In this document: one piece after another, positions 12,201 to 22,521 of the stretch | Layout: each line of letters begins with the position of its first letter | Position numbering within the stretch: the first letter of the stretch is position 1 | Source: Rhineura floridana | Lineage: Eukaryota; Chordata; Lepidosauria; Squamata; Rhineuridae | Direction of reading: 5' to 3' | Length of the DNA: 64,000 bases | NCBI RefSeq assembly: GCF_030035675.1 | Contig: NC_084491.1 | Location: 27,631,801-27,695,800, forward strand | Notes under the pieces: generated by a model | What the model was told of the DNA's origin: nothing | What the model saw: only the letters and a program-made list of their open reading frames with translations | Databases searched by the model: none | Position numbers and translations under genes: made by a program

Positions 12201-13926
12201 GGACTTGGTGAAAGAGAGGCTTTCTAAGTCTGCTGATTAGGAAAGTGGCACTGTGTGTGTGATGGAATTTGATACATGATGCTGGCTGTGGCCTGTAGTA
12301 AATGGTACTAATTAAATATGCTTGATTTTTGCTTATACTGCATAACTTACTCTCTGAAGGTTTTTGGGGGGAAATGGAATGGCAGAAAGCATGAGGAGAG
12401 TAGGTGGAGAAAGGGAAAGGGCCTAAAAATAGAGACTGCATGTAGATGACATGTGGAAAAAGAAAACTGGTAATAGTAGACGTGATGGGTTCTGTAACCA
12501 AGATGACTTAGCAGCAGGTTGGGTGGCCTTTCTCAGCCTGGTGTCCTCTAGATGTTTTGGACTACATGAGCCTCAGGTAGCACAACTGAGCCGGGTTGTG
12601 CTGGTAGGAGTTGTAGTCCAAAACATCTGGAGGGCATCAGGCTGGGGAAGGCTGTTTCAGGGCATTCAATCATTTGGTTCTGGACCCTTACATAAGACAC
12701 CACCTGTACATGCACATAAACCTTTTCTGTATAATAATGAGGGCTGAATAGCATTTTTATATGGGAGCTGAAAAAAAATCTGGTTCCAAGTTTGGCATCT
12801 TGGAGGTGTGGACTACACATAGCCCCTTAATAATCCCCTCCTTCCATTCTCCCCCTCCCTGGCCACTTTTCCTTGCTTTGCAGCATCCACCCCCGGGATA
12901 AGCAGACTGTAGCCTATAGACTGCTTCTTGGTGCCTTGGCAGTAGCTTATGGTGATAAAACCATGGTCTTCCAAGGCCCATACCCTGAGAAAGTACAGGT
13001 GGACATAGCCCACGAGAGCCTTAATGTCACATTTGAAGATCATATCCTGGTCCGCCACTCAGACAACAAGACATTTGAGGTAAGACCTTGCAGAGGAAAG
13101 GGGTGCTCTTTATGGCCTGCACCGTGTGGGAAGAGCTCAAAGTTGTACTGCCTATTAGACAAGCACTTCTGTAGTCCATGCTGCTCATTGTTAGAGCCAG
13201 CAGTGCTGGTCTGGCTTGTGCCCCATGAGAAGGAACAGACTGCATGGATGTGTACAGGCTATCTTGTGTAAGCAGCTGCACAGTTGTTGAAAGCATCAAT
13301 GACCTGCAATACCTTTTTTACAAAAAAAAATTTCTCAAACATCAATATATATCACTATTGTTTTATTCCCCTTCAGTGGGCTCAATAGCAATTTCAGGAG
13401 TGGAGGAGTAGAATTTATGGGGGAAACATAGTTTTGTCTGACACTGCTGCTCCAGTCTAATTTACAGCCTGCAGTGGCCGCTTTTAAGGGAAAAAATCAA
13501 AACGTTAGCAGGCCTAATCATGGCTGTCCTGAGTAATGTATACTTTGCCCTGAGTCTGATGCCAAGCACACCCAGATATAAGCTTGAAAAGATGCTTCAC
13601 CTTGTGGCAGGGCTACCATTCTACACCATTAGTTTGTAGGACTCCAGATGATGCAAGTTTGAGTTAAATGCTTTGTCTTCCTTTGGCAGGTATGCTGCTC
13701 TGAACAGGCACTGTGCAAATGGAGTGCAGTATCCATTACATCCTCCTCTTCCCGCTCAGTGATTCTGCACAACACAAAGTGCCCAAATAACATGATTGGC
13801 CTGCGCTATGCATGGACTGAGTCGCCTTGCGACTACAAACTCTGTCCCATTTACAATGTACAAGGATTGCCTGCCCCTCCATTCATTACATTTTCCCACA
13901 GTAATCCTGGTTGGACTGTGTCGTAA
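284..13926 (+). CDS. SIAE: Sialate O-acetylesterase, 10 coding exons, 511 aa
   Basis: It removes O-acetyl esters from sialic acids and acts in the lysosome or secretory pathway. Exons: 284-329, 2254-2412, 3491-3666, 6437-6575, 7617-7800, 9845-9954, 10041-10174, 11417-11571, 12884-13079 and 13690-13926. All junctions are AG/GT, phases agree, and the sum is 1536 nt. Residues 1-15 (MAASLLLVLLLAWTT) are a signal peptide. FASYYGDHMVLQKK, GDVWFCSGQSNM, NLGHGDF, SSWGGTPVEAW, VIWYQGESN, NCTFPTLIEDWR, RWHQTADYGYVPN and IHPRDKQTVAYR all match human SIAE from memory. Ser119 in GQSNM aligns with the human nucleophile Ser127; His370 is the conserved C-terminal His block. The human protein is 523 aa, so this copy looks complete. 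The start codon follows a CACGTG E-box. Identification is certain; the 3' UTR end is not, with AATAAA at 14738 and 15133. Confidence 0.97.
861..989 (+). mobile_element. Palindromic MITE, family A
   Basis: A left arm with CCAGATGTTGTTGGACT and a right arm with AGTCCAACATCTGGAGGG form an inverted repeat around a TGGCCATGCTGGCT centre. At least eleven more copies lie in this window. Ends of the CAGGGGTGGGGA type suggest a non-autonomous hAT-like element, but the class is tentative. It lies in SIAE intron 1. Confidence 0.75.
988..1180 (+). mobile_element. tRNA-derived SINE
   Basis: It has a degenerate A box (AGAGCAGTGGTCGAGTA), a B box (GGTTCAATTCC) and the 3' end GACAGCTTCCTATGTTCC. The same sequence recurs about ten times in both orientations in this window. 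It abuts the family A MITE in SIAE intron 1. Confidence 0.85.
1497..1608 (+). mobile_element. Short palindromic element, family B
   Basis: It contains CAACTTAGGTCCATTAATTTCA followed by a degraded copy of the usual right arm. Better copies lie at 14550, 21641, 41908, 52128 and 60035. The core shared by all copies is TTAATTTCA(G/C)TGG(G/T)TCTACTCTGAGTA. This copy is old. Confidence 0.5.
2413..3490. other. SIAE intron 2, no recognised element
   Basis: This intron separates coding exons 2 and 3. It is AT-rich and I recognise no repeat family, RNA gene or conserved exon. Open frames in it, including one running into exon 3 from 3328, begin upstream of a clear splice acceptor (CTTTTCAG) and are not coding. 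Confidence 0.5.
3805..3942 (+). mobile_element. Palindromic MITE, family A
   Basis: A full-length copy starts CAGGGGTGAGGAA, has arms CCTCCAGATGTTGCTGGA and CAGCATCCAGAGGGCCACAG, and ends in CTCTTCCCTTG. It lies in SIAE intron 3. Confidence 0.8.
4236..4385 (-). mobile_element. tRNA-derived SINE, minus orientation, 5'-truncated
   Basis: It reads GGACACTGCCTTCCACAATG, then CCATCTAGCCCTGTGTTG, then GGCAGTGGATCTCCAGGGT. These are the reverse complement of the 3' two thirds of the tRNA-derived SINE. The tRNA-like part is missing. Confidence 0.65.
4655..4790 (+). mobile_element. L2-like LINE 3' tail with (AAT)n
   Basis: It has TTGTACATAAGCCACCCTGG...GGGTACAAATA followed by AAT/ATT repeats. This is the usual 3' end of a 5'-truncated L2-like LINE, of which many copies are in the window. 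Confidence 0.6.
4920..5128. mobile_element. CpG-rich short DNA element with inverted ends
   Basis: The ends CAGATGGGCCCCGCTT and AAGCGGGGCCCTACTG are inverted repeats of each other. The body is full of CpG (for example GCCGTAAAGCGGAACCCC and GCGGAACGCCGGGAAGCG), unlike the surrounding AT-rich intron. The CAG...CTG ends fit a hAT-type MITE, but I could not find a clean target-site duplication, so the class is tentative. It lies in SIAE intron 3. Confidence 0.6.
5130..6436. other. Rest of SIAE intron 3, no recognised element
   Basis: About 1.3 kb with no recognised repeat or exon. Short open frames on both strands lack splice-site support or homology. Confidence 0.4.
6931..7279. mobile_element. 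MITE with GTTCCCAAAC ends, family D
   Basis: It starts GTTCCCAAACTGGTCCGTGG and ends GGTCCATGGGGAAAAAAGTT-TGGGACTC, an inverted pair of ends around an AT-rich middle. A diverged, oppositely oriented relative is at 63345-63656. It resembles hAT-type non-autonomous elements. It lies in SIAE intron 4. Confidence 0.6.
7943..8083 (+). mobile_element. Palindromic MITE, family A
   Basis: It has CCTGTGGTCCTCCAGACGG, AACTCCCATCTTCCTTGAG, then GGAGCTGATGGGAGCTGGAG and ATATCTGGAAGACCGC. A run of about ten C follows at 8072-8083. It lies in SIAE intron 5. Confidence 0.75.
8345..8530 (-). mobile_element. CR1 LINE 3' fragment, minus orientation
   Basis: AACCATTGATAGCCTTATCC and TCCATGAATTTTTCTAATCC match the segment seen at 43600-43640 within a better preserved CR1 copy. 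It is older and shorter. Confidence 0.6.
8615..8756 (+). mobile_element. BovB (RTE) LINE 3' end
   Basis: It runs from GATTCCATAAAGGAAGCCAC through GGGTCGCCATAAGTCGCAGT and CGACTTGGAGGCACATAACA to an (ACA)n tail. The ending is the typical BovB 3' end, also used by Sauria SINEs. It lies in SIAE intron 5. Confidence 0.8.
9215..9440 (-). mobile_element. MIR/L2-linked or tRNA SINE-like repeat
   Basis: It begins ATTGATTACATCTATATCCC and continues through GTGACTGGCTCGAGGTTATC and GATTTGAACTTGGGTCTCCC to ACCACTACTACACACTGGCT. The last part, reversed, has a tRNA-like B box. A similar unit is at 43017-43200. The family name is not certain. Confidence 0.5.
11134..11228. mobile_element. Palindromic MITE, family F
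   Basis: AGTTTGTTAAGGGTGCTG pairs with CAGCACCCTTAACAAACT, flanked by AGAATCCTGGG and CCCAGGATTCT. This gives a hairpin of about 40-base arms in SIAE intron 7. Confidence 0.7.
11783..12157. mobile_element. tRNA-derived SINE inserted into an opposite copy of itself
   Basis: A minus-strand SINE (11783-11895 and 12070-12157) is split by a plus-strand SINE of the same family (about 11897-12068). The outer copy starts AGGAAGCTGCCTTATACTGA and ends GAGCTACAGCTCTTCCCC. The inner copy starts GAAGGGCTGTAGATCAGTGG and ends CAGCCTCCTATGTTCC. A short CCTAGC on both sides may be the target-site duplication. It lies in SIAE intron 8. Confidence 0.8.
12526..12651 (+). mobile_element. Palindromic MITE, family A variant
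   Basis: The arms CTCTAGATGTTTTGGACTAC and GTAGTCCAAAACATCTGGAG form a near-perfect inverted repeat. The centre is unlike other family A copies, so this is a subfamily. It lies in SIAE intron 8. Confidence 0.75.
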
Positions 13927-14237
13927 GTGGGGTAACAGCAGGAAGATGAATGGACAGACAGAGACTGTAATACGAAGTTCAGAAAAATTACAGCAGCACT
14001 TTATTTTGCTTAATGTAGTAAATTTCTCCGGCTCATTGCAGAGGGAAAAAAACCCTTAGAATTGGGGGTTGTGGTTGCTTGCTCATCAGAAAGTTACATA
14101 GAAGTTGCTACCAGGAAACATTTCTTGCACTTAGCACCTGCACGAACCTTCACAACAATAGAAACTTTTTGTAGGAGCTGCACTGGAATTCAGGCAAGAC
14201 GCATACCAGACTATTCCCATCTACCTACACAGACTAG

Positions 14238-14420
14238 GTAAAATGGAAGTGGACTGCCTTCAAGGCGATCCAGACTTATGGCTACCCTATGAATAGGGTT
14301 TTCATGGTAAGCGGTATTCAGAGGGAGTTTACCATTGCCTTCCTCTGAGGCTGAGAGGCAGTGACTGGCCCAAGGTCACCCAGTGAGCTTCGTGGCTGCG
14401 TGGGGATTCGAACCCTGGTC
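14238..14420 (-). mobile_element. Sauria-type SINE (tRNA head, BovB-like tail)
   Basis: Read on the minus strand it has the B box GGTTCGAATCCCC, then GAGGAAGGCAATGGTAAACT, ACCATGAAAACCCTATTCAT and the BovB-like tail ending GCCTTGAAGGCAGTCCAC. This is the Sauria SINE design. A second copy is at 31752-32147. Confidence 0.75.
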
Positions 14421-14549
14421 ATAGTCCAACTCTGCATAACAGTATAGCTCTTAGTTACACTGTTGTCAGATGTGAAAAATACAGTGAGTGAGATGGTTGG
14501 ATTTACTGAGTTTAGAGGTTTTAGTGATAGCTCGTGCTTAAAATCTGTA

Positions 14550-14672
14550 TTTCTTGGGTTGTATCCAATGCTTGTCCTACTCAGAGTAGACCCATTGAAG
14601 TTAATGGACATGACTAACTTAGGTTTATTCATTTCAGTGGATCTACTCTTAAGTTGGGTACTGCCCCTTATT
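14550..14672 (+). mobile_element. Short palindromic element, family B
   Basis: TACTCAGAGTAGACCCATTG pairs with CAGTGGATCTACTCTTAAGT around TTAATGGACATGACTAACTT. The flanks GGTTGTATCCAATGC and TTGGGTACTGCCCC are the diverged ends. Confidence 0.65.
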
Positions 14673-15827
14673 TATGCCATTTGACATTGTACACCACTCT
14701 GCTACCTTAGGGTGAAATGTGGGCTATAAATTTTATTAATAAAGTAAATGTTTTCTCAGAATTAAGTCCAACTGTGGTCAGTGGGACCAGCTCCCATGTA
14801 AGTGTGCACAAGATTGCAGCCTTAATGTTGCTTGTTCATTTCTTCTAACAGCTTAATGGAAAATTGTTTGATGGCTTCATCTTCTCAGGATGCTGCAGTG
14901 GCCCTTCTCCACTGCCTGCTGTGAAGTTGCGGACAACTGCACGATCATAGTGAAAGAAGGCAAACCTTTTTGGGTAGCTGTTGAAAGGAGTAGATCTAAT
15001 TTGAACAAGGGCTTTGGATTAAAACGTGAAGTGCAGCGCGATACATTTGTATGCTGCATCTAGAACAGAGCCGAGGTGGCTCTTTGGGGGACTCTTGGGT
15101 TTCATTTGTAGCTTTTGTTCCAGGAGGACTACAATAAATTATACCCCCTAGAGTACTTCATACTTCTATCATTGAAAAAGCATTAACTGTGCAGAACGAT
15201 TCTGTTCCACTTGGGTTACATTCTAGGTTAAAAATCTAGTTTGTCACGGGGCTTCTGCTTCAAAAAGGGAGTATTTCACTTTCTAGCTGTCGCCACCAAA
15301 GTCTCTGGCTACAGCTGAAAGCCATGGAAGTTTTTCCAGTAGCAGATCCCGATTAACTTGACTCCACTATTGAAGTGGAACTGATTGTACGTCTGCTTTA
15401 GAGCAACAGCGAGCCAGCCTTTTGCGCTAAGAACTGCCATTGTTCCCATGGTGCTAACCAGAGCAGAAAAGAAGGAACAGCTTGCTTCTGTTGCTAAGTT
15501 CATTAGATTTGAGCAAATGCACAGGAGGCCAGACCTGCCGAGTAAGGTGTTATGGAAGAACAGATGCACAGCTTAAGGATAATGTGCAAGCAAGTATGCA
15601 TTGTTTTATTTCCCTGCTGCTATCTACTCTTGAGATCAACGTTAGTCTTGTTTTTTGTTTTTTAAACTTGCTTCACTAAGCAGGCTTGCATTAAATGACT
15701 CGTTGACTGAGAGGTAGGAAGATCAGATCCTAGTTCTCAATTTTTTTAATGAATCTTCATGATCTTCGATGGTTCCAGAGTAAGCACTTGAAGAACTAGC
15801 TTCTATCATGGGCTTGTGTAATATTGT

Positions 15828-16362
15828 AGTGCAGAGCTGGAAATGGTGCAGAAAAGGGCAACCAAAACGATGCAGAGATTGGAGCAACTCCCTTGTGAGG
15901 AAATGTTAACAATATTTGGGGCTTTTCAGTTTAGAAAAATGGTGGGTAAGGGAGGGATGTGTATGGAGAGATGTTTTTCTCCATTATATTAGAAGAACCC
16001 ATGACATCTAATGAAGCTGAATAGTGAGAGATACAGGGCAGATGGAAGCATTTCACACAGTGCATAGTTACACTATGGAATTCACTTCCACAAGCTGTGG
16101 TAACAGCCAAGAATTTAAACAGATTTAAAAGTAGATCAGATAAATTTATGGAGGATAAGGATATCGCAGTGGCCGGTAGGCATAGTTTATATAGGATCAG
16201 AGACAGCATGCCTATAAATTACCAGAAACAACAGTAGAAGAAGGCTATAGCCCTCATGTCCTGCTTGTGGCCTTCTCAGAGGCATCTGGTTGGTCACTGG
16301 GAAACAGGATGTTGGACTAGATATACTTTTGGTCTGATTTAGGAAGGCCCTTCTTACGGGGT
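15828..16362 (+). mobile_element. CR1 LINE 3' portion
   Basis: It reads AATGGTGCAGAAAAGGGCAA (the VQKRA block of CR1 reverse transcriptase), later TATGGAATTCACTTCCACAA, then CTGGTTGGTCACTGGGAAAC and GGATGTTGGACTAGATATAC, the usual CR1 3' end. It is 5'-truncated and the reading frame is decayed. Confidence 0.8.
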
Positions 16363-17204
16363 GGGTGTTGGCAAGATAGCATTTCTTGGTCTCGTTTTAT
16401 TGTTTGTTTCTAAAAATATGTATATATCATCCTCATTAAATATTTTGGATGGAGGCAAGAGTGCCTACAACACAGGATTATTGTGAGTGTAAAAATCTGA
16501 AGTTTAACAGCCAAGCTGAAGGTGGTATAAAAATGGTAGAGGGGACTGGGTGGATAAATATACATTTTTAAAAACAGATCTTTGAAATCATTTTTGAAAC
16601 TTGCAGCTGTATTTAATGTGCCTTAAATTTTCTTGTGTAGCCAGTCATTTTAATGATTGCCCTGCCCTGATGCTTTATGAGAGAGTGCTATATAAATAAA
16701 TAACCTAGTTTAAAATGAAATCTAAATTTCATCACCAGCAGACATATGGGTAAAAAAATACTTGCCTTTTGAGGCCAAGAATTTATAGATAGATAATATT
16801 TAGACTTTAAACCAAAGGGTATGGACACTTATTACTGATTAGAACAGATTCTAAAGCAACAAATCTTGCACCCTAGAACTCTGCATGGAAGTCGTGGAAG
16901 CATGTGATAGGTCACTGTAACAGGTAGGATGCTGGCGTATGGGTGCCTGGAGACTATTTTGTGGCATGGAGTCAAGTGCATAACTTGAACTGTAGGTCTG
17001 GGCAATTAAAAGTGGATTAAAGTTGCCCTAGTACAACAAATCCATTTTTTGTGGTTTGAAGAGAGACAGAAATGCTCAACAAAGACTGGACATAGTCTAA
17101 ATTACCACCTAAGCTTTGTGCCAGCAAATCAGGATGAATGCTGAATAAACAGGAAGAGCCCTAGATAGGCCTTTGGTCTGATCCAGCAGATCACCTACAT
17201 TCTC

Positions 17205-17645
17205 ATTTATTTATTTATTATTTATTTATTAAATTTATATCCCACCTTTCCTCCCAGAAGGATCCCAGGGCAGCAAACTAAAAACCCTTGTAAAACATCT
17301 TAAAAACAGACTTTAAAATATAGTAAAACATCTTTTTTAAATAAAGCGTTAAAGACATCTTAAAAAGCAGTTCCAACACAGACACTGGGATAAGGTCTCT
17401 CTTTAAAAGGCTTGTTGAAAGAGGAAGGTCTTCAAGTAGGCACTGAAAAGATAACACAGATAGTGTCTGTCTAATATTTAAAGGGAGGGAACTCCAAAGA
17501 GTCAGTGCCACAACACCAAAGGTCCACTTCCTATGCACATTCAGAAGCACCTCCAAAATGCACATCTATAATAAACAGTTTTAGTGTTGTCATTTTAGTG
17601 CCTTTTATAATTGTAAGTCTGTTGGATTTTATGCTTCTATCTTTT
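17205..17645 (-). mobile_element. L2-like LINE 3' end, minus orientation
   Basis: On the minus strand it encodes a decayed tail (RKWTFGVVALTLWSSLPLNI) of the kind RKxxFxxVAPTLWNxLP found at L2-like LINE C-termini. Beyond it comes the 3' UTR ending in GGGATATAAAT-like sequence and ATTT repeats. Confidence 0.7.
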
Positions 17646-19364
17646 TGTGAGCCCCTTTGTTTAACAAGAGGAGGGGGATATAAATGAAAATATTAAGATA
17701 AATACAGTAAGATTTTGAGACCCTAAAATAGTTGCTTTGCAAATAATTAAACCTTTTATTAAACCATTGCTGGTCTTGGACCGAATTAAATAAATTCATT
17801 CATTTATTAAACCGTATTATTAAACCATATATTTATGGGTATTATAATGAATCTTGATTTATAAGATGGTGGTTGCTGGTTGTAGACTGGAGAAAAAGCT
17901 TATGATGGAATTCATGGATTATTTCATGAACTGTTGACATGATCCAGCTTGCAACACATTTTCCACACCAGAACCAAGTCAAACAAGTGCCCTAAACTGA
18001 TCAATGTGGAATTAAATTTAATGGAGATTAGTCTACAGAATTAATACAGGAAGAGAGACAAATGAGTTGTGGGTAAGATAAACATTTGCACACAACATAA
18101 GATCACTGCTTCTTTCCCACGGAAAAGGCTATTATGCCTTTCACAGTTTTGTAACATTAAATAGGTAAATCATGCTTGCCATGCAAGTTGCATCTGTTGA
18201 ATTTTTACCTGTAAGGCAACTATTAAGAGGCAAATGACTGCCAGAACAAGTGGCAGCCTTACCTTTATGAGAACATTAAGCCTCTAACAATACAAAGGCA
18301 TCTGCCAGCAACCTGTAGCCAGCATGCAATAATTATATTACAGATATTGTGTTCTGTGGACTTAGTACCCAGTAAAGAAACAAGCATTTAGGATGATGCA
18401 TACATACTCCTGTCATGCCAGGGGAACATAATACAGCTTTGAAATCATGATAAAGGTACACAGCATGTTGCTGTCACCAATGCATAGGAGTGTTGCCTGG
18501 TGTGTGTGCTCCATCACTATTCATTAGCCCCATTTGTTCTGCTGTTGGCTGCTCCGTCAAGTCAAGCGAGGCCAGAGGGAATGTCAGTCTTCTTTAGAAC
18601 CCAAGGCAGGCTTCATTTCTAGGTACAGGAAAGAAAATATAATGTTAGACTGATGCTACTTTTCATTGACAAACCAATCAATGGCATGGATACTGCTTCA
18701 CTGAGCACAACTGGTAATTTCTGGCATGCCTGGAAGAGGAGGAGGAAACCCAAAAGGCTTGGTCATAGGACAGAGTTAGGTTCATGATCTTACCTGCTTC
18801 TCCTGTCCAGCTCAGGAAGCTACAGCTAAAACATACCAAGGCAGGGGCTTCTAAGCATTGCAGTGCGCACAACAAGAGTATCATCTGCTACACTATCTGT
18901 ACTGCACATGCAAGTAAATACACAAATAACAAGACAGCACAGAGAGAGAGAATGTGTGGCCTCATATATTCCTGGACTACAACTCCCACCATTCCTGTTC
19001 TCAGGATTATTTGGGAGAAATTGTGTGTTTTAAATGTATGGTCTCAGTTACAGGCAAAATTCTCAGGTGGCATTTGATGTGCTGGGGGCAAACTCTTATC
19101 TTCAGCATGGTAACAGAAGGCTATTTCAGGGCCTAAGCTTTTCAGGGACTTTTGTCACACTACAGCGTTCATAAACAACATTGCTGTCTCACACTAAGTG
19201 CTACTTTGAGAGTGACTCATCTGCGGCCTTCCGTTCAGTGGTTCTTTTCACACTATGGCACAGGAGGCCTGATGGAAGAGCCTTTCTCCTGGCATCACCC
19301 AAGACATGAGTGTGTTGTCCGTCCCTAGAAAGTACTTTCACTGATTCGCAATGTATCTGTGGGA

Positions 19365-19422
19365 TCCTGCTGGGAGGAAGGGCGGGATATAAACCAAATA
19401 ATAAATAAATAAAATAAAATGC
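19365..19422 (+). mobile_element. L2-like LINE 3' tail
   Basis: GGATCCTGCTGGGAGGAAGG GCGGGATATAAACC is followed by AATAAATAAATAAA. It is only the last 60 bases of the element. Confidence 0.6.
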
Positions 19423-19699
19423 TCCAGCACTGGTTCATCATCTGAACCTGACCTGGGAAAAAGAGCTGATGAGGTTTGAGAACCCAGGCAAGTTGTCTTA
19501 TACTGGGAACATAGGAAGCTGCCTTATACCATGTGAAGTAAATGGATTGTTACATAAAAATGCAAACCTTATATATAGGTTTGGTCAGAGGTTGTGGGGT
19601 TAATTTGTTAAGTCTGACCTGTCCAGGGCTCATATTGGACAGAAGTAGTTTCATTGAAGATGGGATGGTTTGGTAGGTGCTATCTATACCTAGGAAATA

Positions 19700-20495
19700 A
19701 GACTCTCAAACTTCCTTGAATATGTTGATTGCAAAGCAACCCCAGGCTATATCTGCACACTCAGAGGAAGGCAATGGTAAACCATCTGTGAATACCTCTT
19801 ACCATGAAAGCCCGAGGAACAGAGTATCCAAAATGCAACACGAGATAGTGCTGGAAGATGAGACCCCCAGATCAGATGGCATTCAGCAAGCTACTGGGGA
19901 AGAACAATGGACAAGTACGAGTAATGATGTGACTAATGACACCACTGGGTCAAAGCCAAAAGGAAGCCCAGAGGCTGATGCACACAAATGCGAAAGGAGA
20001 GTCCGGAGTTGTACAACGTATACAATAGGAACATGGAAGTGAGAAGCATGAACACTAAAGTCAGGATCATTCAGACCATAGTATTCCCAATCTCTATGGA
20101 TGTGAAAGTTAGACTGAAAAAAGTGGATAAGAGAAAAATCAACTCATTCAAAATGTGGTGTTGGAGGAGAGCTTTGCACATACCATGGACTGCGAAAAAG
20201 ACAAATAATTGGTGTTAGAACAAATTAAACCAGAACTGTCACTAGAAGCTAAAATTATGAAACTGAAGTTACCATACTTTGGGCACATAATGAGAAGACA
20301 TGATTCACTAGAAAAGACAATGCTGGAAAAAAAAGAAGGGAGTAGAAAAAGAAGAAGACCAAACAAGACATGGATTGGTTCCATAAAGGAAGCCACAGAC
20401 CTGAACTTACAAGAACTGAACAGGGTGGTTTATAACATGCTCTTGCAAGTCACTGGTTCATAGGGTCACCATGTGCCTTCAAAACAACAAGCACT
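19700..20495 (+). mobile_element. BovB (RTE) LINE 3' part
   Basis: Two decayed frames carry the C-terminal part of the BovB polyprotein. One reads MNTKVRIIQTIVFPISMDVK then INSFKMWCWRRALHIPWTAK; the next reads LKLPYFGHIMRRHDSLEKTM. The sequence ends with GGTCACCATGTGCCTTCAAA ACAACAA. Beside the copy at 24455 it differs by scattered changes, and it is not interrupted. Confidence 0.85.
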
Positions 20496-21344
20496 GTTGG
20501 AAATTTTCAAAGAGCATCCTGCTGTTGTCCCTAGCAAGCTGAAATGAGGAAGCTAGCTTTGCTATTCCAGTATGCATGCATAGGATGATAAAGACTATAA
20601 AATGCCAAAACTAGAGGTAATATAAGGTATAGTTGAAATAAAACCATTGATCTAGGTTTATATAGGTATAGATTATAGGTAACCATAATAAGAGAATAGA
20701 TATAGCATCAGATAAGACTTTAATAAAGAAGATCACCTTAGGGCAAACACTACAAGGTTTACCACACAAAAAAGGAACATGGTGAAGTTTGGGATAAACA
20801 AACTACGTAGACGGGCAGATCCTTCTTGGAAGAGGGGTATATTCTAAGGAGAGTAAGACCCAATCATCGTAGGAAGATTAGCATGATATTAATAGTTAAT
20901 TAATGGGACGGTTTTACTGGAAGTGGGGAGAAGGGAGTATTTAAGTGGGAACCCAGGGACAGCTCAGGGCCGTTAGCTTACTCTGAAACCCAGAGGCATG
21001 TGTTGTCCAGTCGGGGAAAGGAGAGGCGGTGGGCCAAGGATACTTGCTGTCTTTTAATGTTTGTGAGTATTACGTTTACTTTGCTTGCTGAGTGAGTTCT
21101 TGTGTTTGCTTCTATTTATCAATAACATTCCTGTTTCAAACGATCAGTCTGGCTTTGGCTTCCTGCCTTTGCTGGGTTTTAAGAAGGGAGGGTATCTGCA
21201 CATGGAATAGATGCAGAGGTGGTAGAAAGAGTATAAGGGGCCCTGCGGTATTGCAGTCCCTATAGTCATCATTACTGGAACCAAAAGCGTACGTACTGGG
21301 ACTGGGCTTGTAGGAATATTGCAACAACCTGTGACCGGTTCCTT

Positions 21345-21420
21345 TACAAAAAGACCTGGAGATGCCAGGGATTGAATCCACAAAGCATGTGCTCTACCAC
21401 TAAGCTATTGTCCCTTCCCA
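21345..21420 (-). mobile_element. tRNA-derived SINE, tRNA-like part only
   Basis: GACCTGGAGATGCCAGGGAT, TGAATCCACAAAGCATGTGC and TCTACCACTAAGCTATTGTC are the reverse complement of the tRNA-like head. Confidence 0.7.
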
Positions 21421-21640
21421 AGACATTTCATTGTGCATGGGGCAAAACAGCCCTGGGGGGCAGTAGCCCCAGACTCATTTCACTTCAGAAGGCAGAGTCC
21501 CACTCTCCGACTAATGCTGATGGGGTGCCCAAATCTCCTCCCCAGTGCTGGAAGGAACTCTTCTCACCACCACCTAGCTGGCTGATTGGGCATAATGTTG
21601 AACATTAGGAGAACCCTGCTGGTTGAGACCAAAACATCCT

Positions 21641-21757
21641 GGGTTGCAGCCAGTGCTAGTTCTACTCAGAGTAGACCCCTTGACCTTAATGGGCATGACC
21701 AAGTTAGGTTCAGTGGGTCAACTCTGGGTAGAACTTAGTTGGACGCAACCCCCTTTA
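21641..21757 (+). mobile_element. Short palindromic element, family B
   Basis: TTCTACTCAGAGTAGACCCC, TTAATGGGCATGACCAAGTT, then TCAGTGGGTCAACTCTGGGT and TTAGTTGGACGCAACCCCC. It is well preserved. Confidence 0.65.
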
Positions 21758-22335
21758 TTCCAGTGACCAAACAGATGCCTATAGGAAGCCCACAAGCAGG
21801 ACATGTGAGCAACAGCCCTCTCCTGCTCTGGCCACCATGCAAAGGGACTGTGATGGACTGTCCTCCCTCCAGCTACAGCTGGGGAGCTTCTCTCCAAACT
21901 CTGCTATCATTGGCTGCCTCTGGGGAATGAAAGTAGATAGCTGCCTCCCTACATTCATACCACCTGCTTCTCATCCTCTGCTGACTTGGGGGCTTTCCCT
22001 GACTGAACTGCGGGGGGGGATAAGATCTCCCTCTCTGCTGCTGGGGAGGCCAGGCTGGTTGCAGCATAGAACTAACAAGAGGCCAGGAGCAACACAACTC
22101 CCAGGACATGGCTTTTAAGAAAGAAGGGGAAAGATCTCTTCCTATGCCAGTGTGGAATTCTGGGTCGGGGTCAATTTTATTGATGTTAACTTGTATTCAT
22201 TTTTATGGGTATGTAGTTCCCTTCATCACTTTCTTGTTTCCATAGTCTGATGACTAGGGTTTTTTTTGTTTTTGTTTTTAAATCTGAATCAGTGTAAAAT
22301 TAACATCTCAGTCTTTGACCAAGGATGGACTTTAT

Positions 22336-22521
22336 GGGGAAGGGTTGTAGCTCAGCAGCAGAGCATCTGCTCACTTGCAGAAGGCCCCAGGTTCAATCCC
22401 TGGCTTCCCCAGCAGGGCTGGGAGAAACCCTGTTTGAAACCCTAGAGACCCGCTTGCCAGTCAGTGTCCTCTGCTAGATGGGCCAGTAGCGCTGACTCTG
22501 TATAAAGTAGCTTCCTATGTT
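22336..22521 (+). mobile_element. tRNA-derived SINE, full length
   Basis: It starts GGGGAAGGGTTGTAGCTCAG, has the B box GGTTCAATCCC, and ends GTATAAAGTAGCTTCCTATG. The A and B boxes are well preserved, so this may be one of the younger copies. Confidence 0.85.
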